Source: Umezawaea beigongshangensis
GTDB taxonomy: Bacteria > Actinomycetota > Actinomycetes > Mycobacteriales > Pseudonocardiaceae
DNA length: 64,000 bases
NCBI RefSeq assembly: GCF_016464305.1
Contig: NZ_JAEIOJ010000007.1
Span: 186,001 to 250,000, forward strand
Direction: 5' to 3'
Positions within the stretch are counted from its first letter, which is position 1; every line of letters starts with the position of its first letter. The position numbers and the translations under genes are program-made. The notes under the pieces are model-generated. The model saw nothing but the letters and a program-made list of their open reading frames with translations. It did no database searches and had not been told where the DNA came from. This document shows, one piece after another, positions 34,091 to 42,475 of the stretch.

Positions 34091-35089
34091 CTACGGCCGC
34101 CGACCGAGTCGCGCGTCGCCCGTCCGGGTCCCGGCGCGGAAGGTGTGCCGGTAGGCCGACGGCGGCACGCCCAGCGTCGCGGCCATCTGCTGGCGCAGGG
34201 CGGCGCCCGTGCCGAACCCGGAGAGCCGGGCCACCCGGTCGACGGGCAGGTCCGTGGTCTCCAGCAGGTGCCGGGCCCGCTCGACGCGCTGCCGGGTGAT
34301 CCACCTGCCCGGACTCGTCCCGGTCTCCTCGCGGAAGCGCCGGGTGAACGTGCGCACGCTCATCCGCGCCCGCTGCGCGAGCGTGCGCAGGTCGAGGGGC
34401 TCGTCCAGGTGGTCCAGCGCCCACGCCCGCGCGTCGGCCGTGGAGGTGTCCGGCGCGTGCGGCACGGGCCGCTCGACGAACTGCGACTGCCCGCCGGAGC
34501 GCCAGGGCGGGACCACGCTGCGCCGAGCGGCCCGGTTGGCGACCTCGCTGCCCAGGTCCGCCCGCACGACGTGCAGGCACAGGTCGATGCCCGCGCCGAC
34601 CCCGGCGGAGGTGAGCACGTCGCCGTCGTCCACGAACAGCACGTCCGGGTCGAGCCGCACCAGGGGGAACAGCTCCCGGAACCGCGCCGCGCTCACCCAG
34701 TGCGTGGTCGCGGGCCTGCCGTCGAGCAGTCCGGCCGCCGCGAGGACGAACGCGCCGGTGCAGATCGACATGATCCGGGCGCGGCCCGCGGCGGCGCGCA
34801 GCGCGTCCGCCACCTCGCCGGGGACGTGCCCCTCCCGCGTCACGGCGGAGTCGTGCACCCCGGCGACGACCACCGAGTCCACGTCCCGCAGCACCTCCAG
34901 CCCGTGGTCGGCCACGATCCCGAACCCCGCGGAGGAGCGCACCGGCTCGCCTCCCGGCGTGCAGACCACGACGTCGTAGCACCGCTCACCGGCCGCGTCG
35001 CGCGCGGCGCCGAAGATCTGCGACGGGGTGCCGAGGTCGAAGGCGACGACGTCGGGCAGGGCGAGCACGGCGACGCGGTGACGGCGCAT
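34091..35089 (-). CDS. GlxA-type AraC regulator (DJ-1/PfpI + HTH)
   Basis: The 332-residue protein joins a DJ-1/PfpI-like sensor domain (about residues 5-170; VAVLALPDVVAFDLGTPSQIF and ARIMSICTGAFVLAAAGLLDG with Cys in the nucleophile-elbow position) to an AraC DNA-binding domain (about 215-315; LDLRTLAQRARMSVRTFTRRFREETGTSP and RVARLSGFGTGAALRQQM). It is divergent from an MFS carrier with a 71-bp gap, so that gene is a likely target. The ligand is unknown. Confidence 0.9.
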   Translation of the reverse strand: MRRHRVAVLALPDVVAFDLGTPSQIFGAARDAAGERCYDVVVCTPGGEPVRSSAGFGIVADHGLEVLRDVDSVVVAGVHDSAVTREGHVPGEVADALRAAAGRARIMSICTGAFVLAAAGLLDGRPATTHWVSAARFRELFPLVRLDPDVLFVDDGDVLTSAGVGAGIDLCLHVVRADLGSEVANRAARRSVVPPWRSGGQSQFVERPVPHAPDTSTADARAWALDHLDEPLDLRTLAQRARMSVRTFTRRFREETGTSPGRWITRQRVERARHLLETTDLPVDRVARLSGFGTGAALRQQMAATLGVPPSAYRHTFRAGTRTGDARLGRRP

Positions 35090-35160
35090 GGCCGGATGCT
35101 TTCACAGGTTGGCTCCCCGGCCACTGGTGACGGCGTGCCCCTCTGCCGGACGCTTCCCCG

Positions 35161-36459
35161 GTGACGCAGACGCGGACGAGGCCCGGCGTGCACCGGGCGT
35201 GGGTGGTGGCGGCGGTGTCGTTCGTCGCGCTGGTGGGGGCCGCCGGTTTCCGGTCGGCTCCCGGCGCGCTGATCGCACCGCTGCAGGAGGAGTTCGGCTG
35301 GACCAGGGGCACGATCTCGCTGGCCGTGTCGGTGAACCTGCTGCTGTTCGGGCTCACCGCGCCGTTCGCCGCCGCGCTGATGGAGCGCTTCGGCGTGCGG
35401 CGGGTGATCGCGAGCGCGCTGGGTCTCGTGGCGCTGGGCAGCGGGCTGACCGTGTTCATGACGACGAGCTGGCAGCTCGTGGCGCTGTGGGGCGTGCTGG
35501 TGGGCGTCGGCACCGGCTCGATGGCGCTGGCGTTCGTCGCCACCGTCACCGGCCGCTGGTTCGTGAAGCACCGCGGGCTGGTCACGGGCGTGCTCACGGC
35601 GGGCAGTGCCACCGGACAGCTGGTGTTCCTGCCCGTCATCGCGTGGCTCGCGGAGAACAGCGGCTGGCGCTCGGCCTCGCTGCTGATCGCCGCCGGCGCG
35701 CTCGTCGTGGTTCCGCTGGTGCTGCTCCTGATGCGCGAGCACCCGGCCGACCTCGGTCTCGCGCCCTACGGCGGCGAGCCCGTGCCGCGCCCGGCCCAGC
35801 CCACCACGAGTGCCGCGCGGCGTGCGCTGGGCGCGCTCGTCACGGCGTCGCGCACCGGCTCGTTCTGGTTGCTCGCGGGCGGTTTCGCCATCTGCGGCGC
35901 CACGACCAACGGCCTGGTCGGCACGCACTTCATCCCGGCGGCGCACGACCACGGGATGCCCTCGACCACGGCGGCCGGGCTGCTCGCGCTGGTCGGCGTG
36001 TTCGACATCGTCGGCACGATCTTCTCCGGCTGGCTCACCGACCGCGTCGACCCGCGCCTGCTGCTCGGCGCGTACTACGCTCTGCGCGGCGTCTCGCTGC
36101 TCCTCCTGCCGGAGCTGTTCGCCGGGGCGGCGCACCCGTCGATGCTGGTCTTCATCGTCTTCTACGGCCTGGACTGGGTGGCGACCGTGCCGCCCACGGT
36201 CGCGCTGTGCCGCGAGGTGTTCGGCGAGTCCGGGCCGGTGGTGTTCGGCTGGGTGTTCGCCTCGCACCAGATCGGCGCGGCCGTGGCGGCCACGGCGGCC
36301 GGACTGGCCCGCGACCACTTCGGGAACTACACGAGCGCCTGGTGGACCGCCGGTCTGCTGTGCGTCGGGGCGGCCGCGCTGTCGCTGGGCGTCCGGCGGC
36401 CGGCGGCCGATCCCGTCACCGCGCACGACGACGTCCCGGCCGAGGCGGCGCCGCGCTGA
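35161..36459 (+). CDS. MFS transporter, monocarboxylate/oxalate-formate antiporter type
   Basis: The 432-residue protein has 12 predicted helices and the OFA/MCT pattern: GFRSAPGALIAPLQEEFGWTRGTISLAVSVNLLLFGLTAPFAAALMERFGVRRV in the first two helices, RGLVTGVLTAGSATGQLVFLPVIAWL, and a central loop before the second half (SGWLTDRVDPRLLLGAYY). It is a proton- or anion-coupled carrier of organic anions or a related small molecule. GTG 35161 starts 71 bp from the divergent GlxA-type regulator, which probably controls it. Confidence 0.88.
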   Translation: MTQTRTRPGVHRAWVVAAVSFVALVGAAGFRSAPGALIAPLQEEFGWTRGTISLAVSVNLLLFGLTAPFAAALMERFGVRRVIASALGLVALGSGLTVFMTTSWQLVALWGVLVGVGTGSMALAFVATVTGRWFVKHRGLVTGVLTAGSATGQLVFLPVIAWLAENSGWRSASLLIAAGALVVVPLVLLLMREHPADLGLAPYGGEPVPRPAQPTTSAARRALGALVTASRTGSFWLLAGGFAICGATTNGLVGTHFIPAAHDHGMPSTTAAGLLALVGVFDIVGTIFSGWLTDRVDPRLLLGAYYALRGVSLLLLPELFAGAAHPSMLVFIVFYGLDWVATVPPTVALCREVFGESGPVVFGWVFASHQIGAAVAATAAGLARDHFGNYTSAWWTAGLLCVGAAALSLGVRRPAADPVTAHDDVPAEAAPR

Positions 36460-36509
36460 TCGGGCGCGGACTCCGCGCCGCTGTGGCGTCCACGAAGGAC
36501 CGTTGCGAC

Positions 36510-36515
36510 TAGGCT
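36510..36515 (+). promoter_or_regulatory. -10 box TAGGCT of the oligoribonuclease gene
   Basis: TAGGCT ends 7 bases before GTG 36523, with no ribosome site, so the orn mRNA is probably leaderless. Confidence 0.6.
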
Positions 36516-36522
36516 CACCCCG

Positions 36523-37134
36523 GTGATGGATCGTGTGGTGTGGATCGACTGCGAGATGACGGGGCTCGATCTCGGCAAGGACGCTCTGATCGAGATCGCG
36601 GCGCTGGTGACCGACGGCGAGCTGAACGTGCTCGGCGAGGGCGTGGACGTGGTCATCCACGCCGACGACGCGGCGCTCGCCGCGATGCCCGACGTCGTGA
36701 CGGAGATGCACGCGAAGTCGGGGCTCACCGAGGAGGTGCGCCGGTCGGAGGTCACCCTGGAGGAGGCCGAGGCCCTGGTCCTGGCCTACGTCAAGGAGTG
36801 GGTGCCCGATGCGCGCACCGCACCGCTGGCGGGCAACTCCATCGCCACCGACCGCGGGTTCATCTCGCGCGACATGCGGGCGCTCGACGCCCACCTGCAC
36901 TACCGGATGATCGACGTGTCGTCGGTCAAGGAGCTGTGCCGGCGCTGGTACCCGCGGATCTACTACGCGCAGCCGGAGAAGGGCCTCGCGCACCGGGCGC
37001 TCGCCGACGTCCGCGAGTCGATCCGGGAGCTGGCCTACTACCGGCGGACCGCGTTCGTGGCGCCGCCCGGCCCGACCTCGGAGCAGGCTCAGGCCGTGGC
37101 CGCGGAACTGCTCCGCGCGGACGGCCTCGGCTGA
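36523..37134 (+). CDS. orn: Oligoribonuclease
   Basis: The 203-residue DEDDh 3'-5' exoribonuclease degrades 2-5 nt RNA fragments and pGpG to mononucleotides. All catalytic residues are visible: [10 protein letters not shown] (Asp and Glu), [11 protein letters not shown] (Asp), and [11 protein letters not shown] (His and Asp). The length is standard. The start could also be the ATG at 36526, but the leaderless -10 box favours GTG 36523. It is followed 61 bp later by tRNA-His, as in other actinomycetes. Confidence 0.97.
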   Translation: MMDRVVWIDCEMTGLDLGKDALIEIAALVTDGELNVLGEGVDVVIHADDAALAAMPDVVTEMHAKSGLTEEVRRSEVTLEEAEALVLAYVKEWVPDARTAPLAGNSIATDRGFISRDMRALDAHLHYRMIDVSSVKELCRRWYPRIYYAQPEKGLAHRALADVRESIRELAYYRRTAFVAPPGPTSEQAQAVAAELLRADGLG

Positions 37135-37140
37135 CCCGAT

Positions 37141-37170
37141 TTCGTCGCGCAAGGCTCTGTGCGCTATGGT
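37141..37170 (+). promoter_or_regulatory. Candidate tRNA-His promoter
   Basis: TATGGT at 37165-37170 is a plausible -10 box, 25 bases before the tRNA. TTCGTC at 37141-37146 is a weak -35 candidate with an 18-bp spacer. Confidence 0.4.
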
Positions 37171-37195
37171 TCTGCCGCCGGGTCACCCGGTCTTG

Positions 37196-37268
37196 GTGGG
37201 TGTAGCTCAGCTGGCAGAGCACTGGGTTGTGATCCCAGGTGTCGCGGGTTCAAGTCCCGTCACTCACC
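37196..37268 (+). tRNA. tRNA-His (GTG anticodon)
   Basis: The cloverleaf folds fully: acceptor GTGGGTG with CACTCAC, D stem, anticodon stem CTGGG/CCCAG around TTGTGAT (anticodon GTG), and T arm GCGGG-TTCAAGT-CCCGT. The preceding G at 37195 faces C73 at 37268 and is the extra G-1 typical of tRNA-His. CCA is not fully encoded. Confidence 0.97.
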
Positions 37269-37275
37269 CCAAGCG

Positions 37276-37305
37276 ACGCCCCCTGATCCTCGGATCAGGG
37301 GGCGT
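37276..37305 (+). terminator. Intrinsic terminator after tRNA-His
   Basis: A stem of ACGCCCCCTGATCC paired to its complement with almost no loop is followed by TCTCC. It lies between tRNA-His and the ABC-F gene start 27 bases later. Confidence 0.85.
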
Positions 37306-37332
37306 TCTCCACGTCTGGGGGGTATTCAGACC

Positions 37333-38970
37333 ATGAGCGCCACGCTCGTCGCGAAGGACCTGGCGGCCGGTCACGGTGACCGGGTGCTGTTCTCCGGCCT
37401 GGAACTGGTCGTCGCTCCCGGCGACGTCGTCGGCCTCGTCGGGGTGAACGGCGCCGGCAAGTCCACGCTGCTGCGCACGCTGGCCGGGCTCGTGCCCGCC
37501 GAGCAGGGCGTCGTGCGGCTCAGCCCGCCCACCGCCACCGTCGGCCACCTGCCCCAGGAGCCCGAGCGCAGGCCGGGCGAGGCCGTGCGGGACTTCCTGG
37601 CGCGGCGCACCGGCGTGAGCAGGGCGCAGGTCGAACTGGACGCCGCCACCGAGGCCCTCACCGCGGGTGAGCCCGGCTCGGACGACGCCTACGCCGACGC
37701 CCTGGAGCGGTGGCTGGCCCTCGGCGGCGCCGACCTCGACGAGCGTTCCGAGGCGGTCGTCGCGGACCTCGGCCTGACCGTGAGCCTCGACGCGGCGATG
37801 ACCTCGCTGTCCGGCGGCCAGGCCGCGCGCGCCGGGATGGCGTCGCTGCTGCTCAGCCGCTACGACGTGTTCCTGCTCGACGAGCCGACCAACGACCTGG
37901 ACCTGGACGGCCTGGAACGGCTGGAGCGGTTCGTCACCGAACTGCGCGCCGGGACGGTGCTGGTGAGCCACGACCGCGAGTTCCTCGCGCGGACCGTGAC
38001 CAGGGTCGTGGAGCTGGACCTCGCCCAGCAGCAGGTCCGCACCTACGGCGGCGGCTACGAGTCGTACCTGGAGGAGCGCGAGGTCGCCCGCAGGCACGCC
38101 CGCGAGGAGTACGACGAGTACGCCGACACCCGCGCCGGCTTGGAAGCCCGCGCCCACACCCAGCGGTCGTGGATGGAGAAGGGCATCAAGAACGCCCGCC
38201 GCAAGGCTCCGGACAACGACAAGATCGGCCGCAAGTTCCGCACCGAGGCGACCGAGAAGCAGGCCTCGAAGGCCAGGCAGACCGATCGGCTGATCGAGCG
38301 CCTGGAGGTGGTGGAGGAGCCGCGCAAGGAGTGGGAGCTGCGCATGGAGATCGCCGCCGCGCCCCGCTCGGGCGCCGTCGTGGCGACCCTGCGCGCGGCC
38401 GTCGTGGAGCGCGGTTCGTTCACCCTCGGCCCGGTCGACCTCCAGATCGACTGGGCGGACCGGGTGGCGATCACCGGCGCCAACGGGTCGGGCAAGTCGA
38501 CCCTGCTGGGCGCGCTGCTGGGCCGGGTGCCGCTGACCTCGGGCACGGCGTCCCTCGGGCCGGGCGTGGTCGTGGGCGAGGTGGACCAGGCACGCGGCCT
38601 GTTCCTCGGCGAGACGCCCCTGGTGGACGCGTTCGAGGCGGAGGTCCCGCGGACGTCCCCGGCCGACGTGCGCACGCTGCTGGCGAAGTTCGGCCTGCGC
38701 GCCGCGCACGTGACGCGTCCGGCGGCGTCGCTGTCGCCGGGCGAGCGGACCCGTGCCGCGCTGGCTCTGCTCCAGGCGCGCGGGGTGAACCTGCTGGTCC
38801 TGGACGAGCCGACCAACCACCTCGACCTGCCGGCGATCGAGCAGCTGGAGTCGGCGCTGTCGACCTACCCCGGCACCCTGCTCCTGGTGACGCACGACCG
38901 CCGGATGCTGGACGCCGTGGCGACGACCCGCCGCCTGAGGGTGGACGCGGGCCGGGTGACCGACGCCTGA
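37333..38970 (+). CDS. ABC-F family ATPase
   Basis: The 545-residue protein has two ABC domains and no transmembrane segment. The first has Walker A GVNGAGKST, signature LSGGQ and Walker B VFLLDEPTNDLD; the second has GANGSGKST, the divergent LSPGERTRAALALL and LLVLDEPTNHLD. Between them lies the long P-site tRNA-interaction linker rich in Arg/Lys (about residues 240-330). ABC-F proteins act on the ribosome, some giving antibiotic resistance; this one resembles general actinobacterial members more than a known resistance class. ATG 37333 follows a strong terminator at 27 bp, so any read-through from tRNA-His must pass it. Confidence 0.92.
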   Translation: MSATLVAKDLAAGHGDRVLFSGLELVVAPGDVVGLVGVNGAGKSTLLRTLAGLVPAEQGVVRLSPPTATVGHLPQEPERRPGEAVRDFLARRTGVSRAQVELDAATEALTAGEPGSDDAYADALERWLALGGADLDERSEAVVADLGLTVSLDAAMTSLSGGQAARAGMASLLLSRYDVFLLDEPTNDLDLDGLERLERFVTELRAGTVLVSHDREFLARTVTRVVELDLAQQQVRTYGGGYESYLEEREVARRHAREEYDEYADTRAGLEARAHTQRSWMEKGIKNARRKAPDNDKIGRKFRTEATEKQASKARQTDRLIERLEVVEEPRKEWELRMEIAAAPRSGAVVATLRAAVVERGSFTLGPVDLQIDWADRVAITGANGSGKSTLLGALLGRVPLTSGTASLGPGVVVGEVDQARGLFLGETPLVDAFEAEVPRTSPADVRTLLAKFGLRAAHVTRPAASLSPGERTRAALALLQARGVNLLVLDEPTNHLDLPAIEQLESALSTYPGTLLLVTHDRRMLDAVATTRRLRVDAGRVTDA

Positions 38971-38977
38971 CACGGCC

Positions 38978-39012
38978 GCGGCCCCCGTCCGGTGTCGCCG
39001 GACGGGGGCCGC
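38978..39012. terminator. Bidirectional terminator between convergent genes
   Basis: A perfect 15-bp stem (38978-38992 with 38998-39012) around TGTCG lies 7 bases after the ABC-F stop and 17 bases after the end of the convergent L,D-transpeptidase gene. Confidence 0.88.
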
Positions 39013-39029
39013 GCACGTGCGCCGGTGGA

Positions 39030-40226
39030 TCAGCGGTTGCCCGCCTTCCACTCCTCCCACGGGACCTGCCAGTCGCCGAAGCCGTCCCAGGACTCCAGTG
39101 CCGGGCCGCCGGAGTTGGTGACGATCACCACGTCGCCCGGCTTGGCGTTGTCGAAGAAGAACTTCGCGTTCTCCGGCGACATGTTCAAGCAGCCGTGGCT
39201 GACGTTGCGGTGGCCCTGGTCACCGATCGACCACGGCGCCGAGTGGACGAAGATGCCGCTGTTGGACATGCGCGTCGCCCAGTCGACCGGGGTGACGTAA
39301 CCGCCCGCCTCCAGGGACAGGCCGTACGTGCGCGAGTCCATGACCATGTGGTCGTGCTTCTCGGTGATCACGTAGGTGCCGACCGGGGTCGGGTTCGCGG
39401 CGTCGCCCATCGAGGTCGGCACGGTGCGGGTGACCTCGCCGTTGACCTTCGTGACCACCTGGTGCGTCTGGCCGTCGGCCTCGTGGATCACGGAGTCGCC
39501 GATCGTCGCGGTGACGTGCCGGTCCTCCTGGCCGTAGATGCCGTTGCCCACGTGCTTGCCGTAGATCTTCGCGTCGATCGTGATCGTGGTGCCGGGCGTC
39601 CAGAAGTTCTGCGGCCGCCAGTGCACCTCGTCCTCGTCGTACCAGTAGAACGCGCCCTCGACGGCGGGCGAGGTGGTGATCGAGATCATGGACTCGACCG
39701 CGGCCCGGTCGGCGATCGGCTCGTCGAAGTAGAAGGCGAGCGGCTGGCCGACGCCCGCGGTCGCGCCGTCGAGCGGGTTGATCGACAGGTAGGTGTAGGT
39801 CCGCGGCGTCGCCGTGGTGAAGCTCGACGTCGTCGTCTCCGCCCTGCCGTCGGCGTTCTTCCCCGTGACGGCCAGCGTGTAGGTCTTGCTGTAGCCCAGC
39901 GGTTCCGTGTTCGTCCACGTGAGACCGTCGGCGGCGATCTGGCCCGCCACCACCGTCCCCTCCGGACTCGTCAGCGCCACCTCGGTGATCGTGCCGCCGG
40001 CCGCGGTCGCGGTGACCGGCACGCCCGGCGCGACGTCCGCCGCCCGGTCCGCGACGTTCGACGTCAGCGCCACCGGCTCGGCCGGTGCCGTCGTCGTGGC
40101 GGAAGCGCCGTCCCGCGCTCCGGCCGCCGTGCTCTCCCCCGTACATCCTGTGACCAACGTCGCGATCATCCCCAGGGCGATCCACCCCGAGACACGTCGC
40201 GTCCCCCCGCCGCTTCGCACGTCCAT
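39030..40226 (-). CDS. L,D-transpeptidase lipoprotein with Ig-like domains
   Basis: The 398-residue protein starts with a lipoprotein signal (MDVRSGGGTRRVSGWIALGMIATLVTGC, Cys28). Two Ig-like domains (about 50-150 and 150-250) precede the YkuD catalytic domain with HRNVSHGCLNMSP (catalytic Cys346). It makes 3-3 cross-links between meso-diaminopimelate residues of peptidoglycan outside the membrane, as mycobacterial LdtMt2 does. ATG 40226 was preferred over GTG 40265 because it gives a normal lipoprotein n-region. Monocistronic, convergent with the ABC-F gene. Confidence 0.94.
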   Translation of the reverse strand: MDVRSGGGTRRVSGWIALGMIATLVTGCTGESTAAGARDGASATTTAPAEPVALTSNVADRAADVAPGVPVTATAAGGTITEVALTSPEGTVVAGQIAADGLTWTNTEPLGYSKTYTLAVTGKNADGRAETTTSSFTTATPRTYTYLSINPLDGATAGVGQPLAFYFDEPIADRAAVESMISITTSPAVEGAFYWYDEDEVHWRPQNFWTPGTTITIDAKIYGKHVGNGIYGQEDRHVTATIGDSVIHEADGQTHQVVTKVNGEVTRTVPTSMGDAANPTPVGTYVITEKHDHMVMDSRTYGLSLEAGGYVTPVDWATRMSNSGIFVHSAPWSIGDQGHRNVSHGCLNMSPENAKFFFDNAKPGDVVIVTNSGGPALESWDGFGDWQVPWEEWKAGNR

Positions 40227-40391
40227 CAGCGTCCATCCGTTCCACACGTGGCCCACGACCTGCACCGGCGCAGTCGCGTTGTCCCCTGATGGGATGACGC
40301 CCGGAGGGTTGACGGCGTTGCGGGGGATGCTGGATCGTTACCGGGGCGAAGTTCCCCCGGTCAGGGTGGCGAACCCGTCCTGACCAGGCGA

Positions 40392-40422
40392 TTGGGAACT
40401 GCGGAGGAACACGTGCTAGTGT
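40392..40422 (+). promoter_or_regulatory. Candidate tRNA-Lys promoter
   Basis: TAGTGT at 40417-40422, 31 bases before the tRNA, is a good -10 box. TTGGGA at 40392-40397 is a weak -35 with a 19-bp spacer. Confidence 0.4.
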
Positions 40423-40453
40423 TCTTCACGTCGGACGGAGCAACAAGGTCCGA

Positions 40454-40526
<73 letters not shown>

Positions 40527-40534
40527 CAGCACAT

Positions 40535-40571
40535 CCACTGCGGAGATACCCCTCGGGTATCTCCGCAGTGG
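40535..40571 (+). terminator. Intrinsic terminator after tRNA-Lys
   Basis: A perfect 16-bp stem (CCACTGCGGAGATACC with its complement) around a 5-nt loop is followed by TGTTTCT, a partial U tract. Confidence 0.9.
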
Positions 40572-40741
40572 TGTTTCTGGAGCACGTGCAGCGACCTGAC
40601 CTGCGGCGCAGCTCGTCGTCCGCTCGCTGTGCGGTGCACCACAACGCGGCGCGGTCATTCTCGACGTGTCCGGATCGCGCATTGTTCGCGCCCGCTCGTG
40701 GGCACGGGGAAAGCCGCGGCGGAAAAGTCGGAAGAACTGCC

Positions 40742-41017
40742 TCACTCCTCGGCGAGGAGTTCTCCGACGCGCACCTGGAAGTCGAACGTCGAGGTGTGCC
40801 CGTGCGCGACCACGACGTAGGAGTCCGGTGCCACCCGGAAGACCTGCCGGCTCCGCAGCGCCCACGGGTACGCCGGCACGTACCGGTGCGCCAGGTCGAG
40901 CGCCAGCGCGCTCGCCGCCTCCCGCGACCCGGCCCGCTCCGTGTGCGAGAGCGTCCGCTCCCGGCCGTCGCCGAATCCCCGCACCTCGTCGATCAGCACC
41001 CACCACTCGCCGTCCAC
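40742..41017 (-). CDS. Small protein of unknown function
   Basis: The 91-residue protein (MDGEWWVLIDEVRGFGDGRERT...) has an aromatic N-terminus, a helical segment SREAASALALDLAHRYVP and a strand-rich second half (RQVFRVAPDSYVVVAHGHTSTFDFQVRVGELL). No signal peptide or membrane helix. It is the last gene of the minus-strand part of the 40.7-45.0 kb unknown-function island. The fold looks like a small alpha-beta domain; I do not recognise the family. Confidence 0.65.
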   Translation of the reverse strand: MDGEWWVLIDEVRGFGDGRERTLSHTERAGSREAASALALDLAHRYVPAYPWALRSRQVFRVAPDSYVVVAHGHTSTFDFQVRVGELLAEE

Positions 41018-41054
41018 GCGGATTCGACGACCGCGGCGGCGGGGCCGTTCCCGG

Positions 41055-41783
41055 TCAGCCGAAGGCGAGCGCGATGCGCCGCCGGGCGAGCAGCCGCGTG
41101 AGGTGCACCTCGGGACGCACCGGGAGGCCCGGCCTGCGGTCCAGGCGGTCGTAGGACTTCGCCAGCAGCCAGTGCGCGGCCTCGGCGCTGATCCGGGTCA
41201 GCGGCGCGCAGGTGCTGAGCCGCTCCTTGACGAACGCGGTGTCGCGGACCACGAACGCGTTGCGCACCACACCGGCGGCCTTCTCGTCGAGCAGGAACAC
41301 GATGCCGTGCTCGACGTCGCCGTAGGCGTAGGCGCAGAGCAGCGCGAGGTACCCCGCGTCGACGGACCGGTCGCCGATCCAGCACTCCCCGAACGTGAGG
41401 GCGCGCATGTCGTCCAGCCAGGGCGGCTCCTCGATGCCGCTGCCCGTGAGCACACCGGCCGCGGTGGTCGCCCACTCCCCCGGCCTGCCCGGCAGCAGCG
41501 ACTCCAGCGCGCGCAGCAGCGCGAGACTGCGCCGGCTGGGCACCTCCACCGCACCCGCCACGACGTCCTCCCACACGCCCTCGCCGGCCTCGGCGCGCGC
41601 GGCGGACTCGCTGACGATCAGCTCGACCTCCAGCGGGTCGGCGAGGGGAGGCAACCGGCGGCCCGCGTCGAGCACGGCTCGCTGCACCGGGCTGAGCGGT
41701 GTCCGCTGTGGACGGCAGACGACCGGCACCGACGTGACGGGGCGCCGCAGGGGTTGCTTCCGAGACCGCGTCTTCCGCCTCAC
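41055..41783 (-). CDS. Protein of unknown function, paralogue A
   Basis: The 242-residue protein is clearly related to the one at 43736-44455: both share LADPLEVE/LADPLDVE, VPSRRSLALLRAL, GECWI, LLC.YAY with a following EH, VRNAFV.RD, a Leu-rich L.T..PL segment, YDR.D and a final RLL.RRRIA ending. The N-terminus is Arg/Lys/Pro-rich (MRRKTRSRKQPLRRP). It appears cytosolic, with no catalytic motif that I recognise. GTG 41783 lies 6 bases after CAGCCT, a possible weak leaderless -10. The pair flanks a DUF2786 gene, which suggests common function. Confidence 0.7.
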   Translation of the reverse strand: MRRKTRSRKQPLRRPVTSVPVVCRPQRTPLSPVQRAVLDAGRRLPPLADPLEVELIVSESAARAEAGEGVWEDVVAGAVEVPSRRSLALLRALESLLPGRPGEWATTAAGVLTGSGIEEPPWLDDMRALTFGECWIGDRSVDAGYLALLCAYAYGDVEHGIVFLLDEKAAGVVRNAFVVRDTAFVKERLSTCAPLTRISAEAAHWLLAKSYDRLDRRPGLPVRPEVHLTRLLARRRIALAFG

Positions 41784-41894
41784 GCGGCCAGGCTGCCACG
41801 GGAGGTCGGACCCCGCCGGGCGAGAGGCGCCGGTTCCTCCTCCCGGTACCTCGTGCCGCCCGGCCGGGTGTTCAGCGACGGGGCCGGGCGGTCG

Positions 41895-42386
41895 TCACCG
41901 CAGGGCGAGCAGCAGCTTCGGCAGGTCCACGCCCAGCTCCGCGGCGGCCTCGCGGACGCGCTCGGGCACGGGTGCCAGGGGGTGGTTCTCGCGCGTGGGC
42001 GGCAGGCCCTCCGCGCCGACGAACTTCATCTGGGGCGTCACGGGCGCGTTGATCGTGTAGACGCGCCACCTCGGGATCTTGGAGTCCGCCATCGCCAGCG
42101 TCGTGCCGTGCCAGATCAGCACGATCGACTGAGCGCTGTTGCGGGCGAGCACGCACCCGCGCCCGATCAGCGTGATCGCTCTGGCGGCGACCTTCAGGGG
42201 CTTGCGGAACTCTCCGTCGACCACCCACACGCCGTCGATGCGCTGGGCGGAGATTCCCTCTGCTTCGAGTGCGTCGAGCACCTCGGCGTCGGGGTCATCG
42301 GCTGTTGTACTCGCCGACTCGGTCACGTTCTCGACCTCCACACTCACCTTCGCGGTGCTCGCACCCACCCGCGCGAGCACGTCCAT
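41895..42386 (-). CDS. Protein of unknown function in the DUF2786 island
   Basis: The 163-residue protein starts MDVLARVGASTAKVSVEVENV and contains AEGISAQRIDGVWVVDGEFRKPLKVAARAITLIGRG, with many short strands, then a Pro/Glu-rich end with REAAAELGVDLPKLLLAL. No transmembrane segment. GGAGAGGG six bases upstream selects ATG 42386 over an upstream in-frame ATG at 42437. It is divergent from the DUF2786 gene and shares its control region. Unknown family. Confidence 0.65.
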   Translation of the reverse strand: MDVLARVGASTAKVSVEVENVTESASTTADDPDAEVLDALEAEGISAQRIDGVWVVDGEFRKPLKVAARAITLIGRGCVLARNSAQSIVLIWHGTTLAMADSKIPRWRVYTINAPVTPQMKFVGAEGLPPTRENHPLAPVPERVREAAAELGVDLPKLLLALR

Positions 42387-42475
42387 TATCCGCCCTCTCC
42401 GGCGGCGTCCCCGAGTGGTGTCCGCCGGTCCGTCCATACTGGTCGCGACGACGCTGCCGAACGGAAGATGCGGTC

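Noticed and set aside
37276-37305. T-box or riboswitch leader of the ABC-F gene
   Set aside because: Only a simple terminator hairpin with almost no loop is present; there is no specifier loop or T-box sequence.
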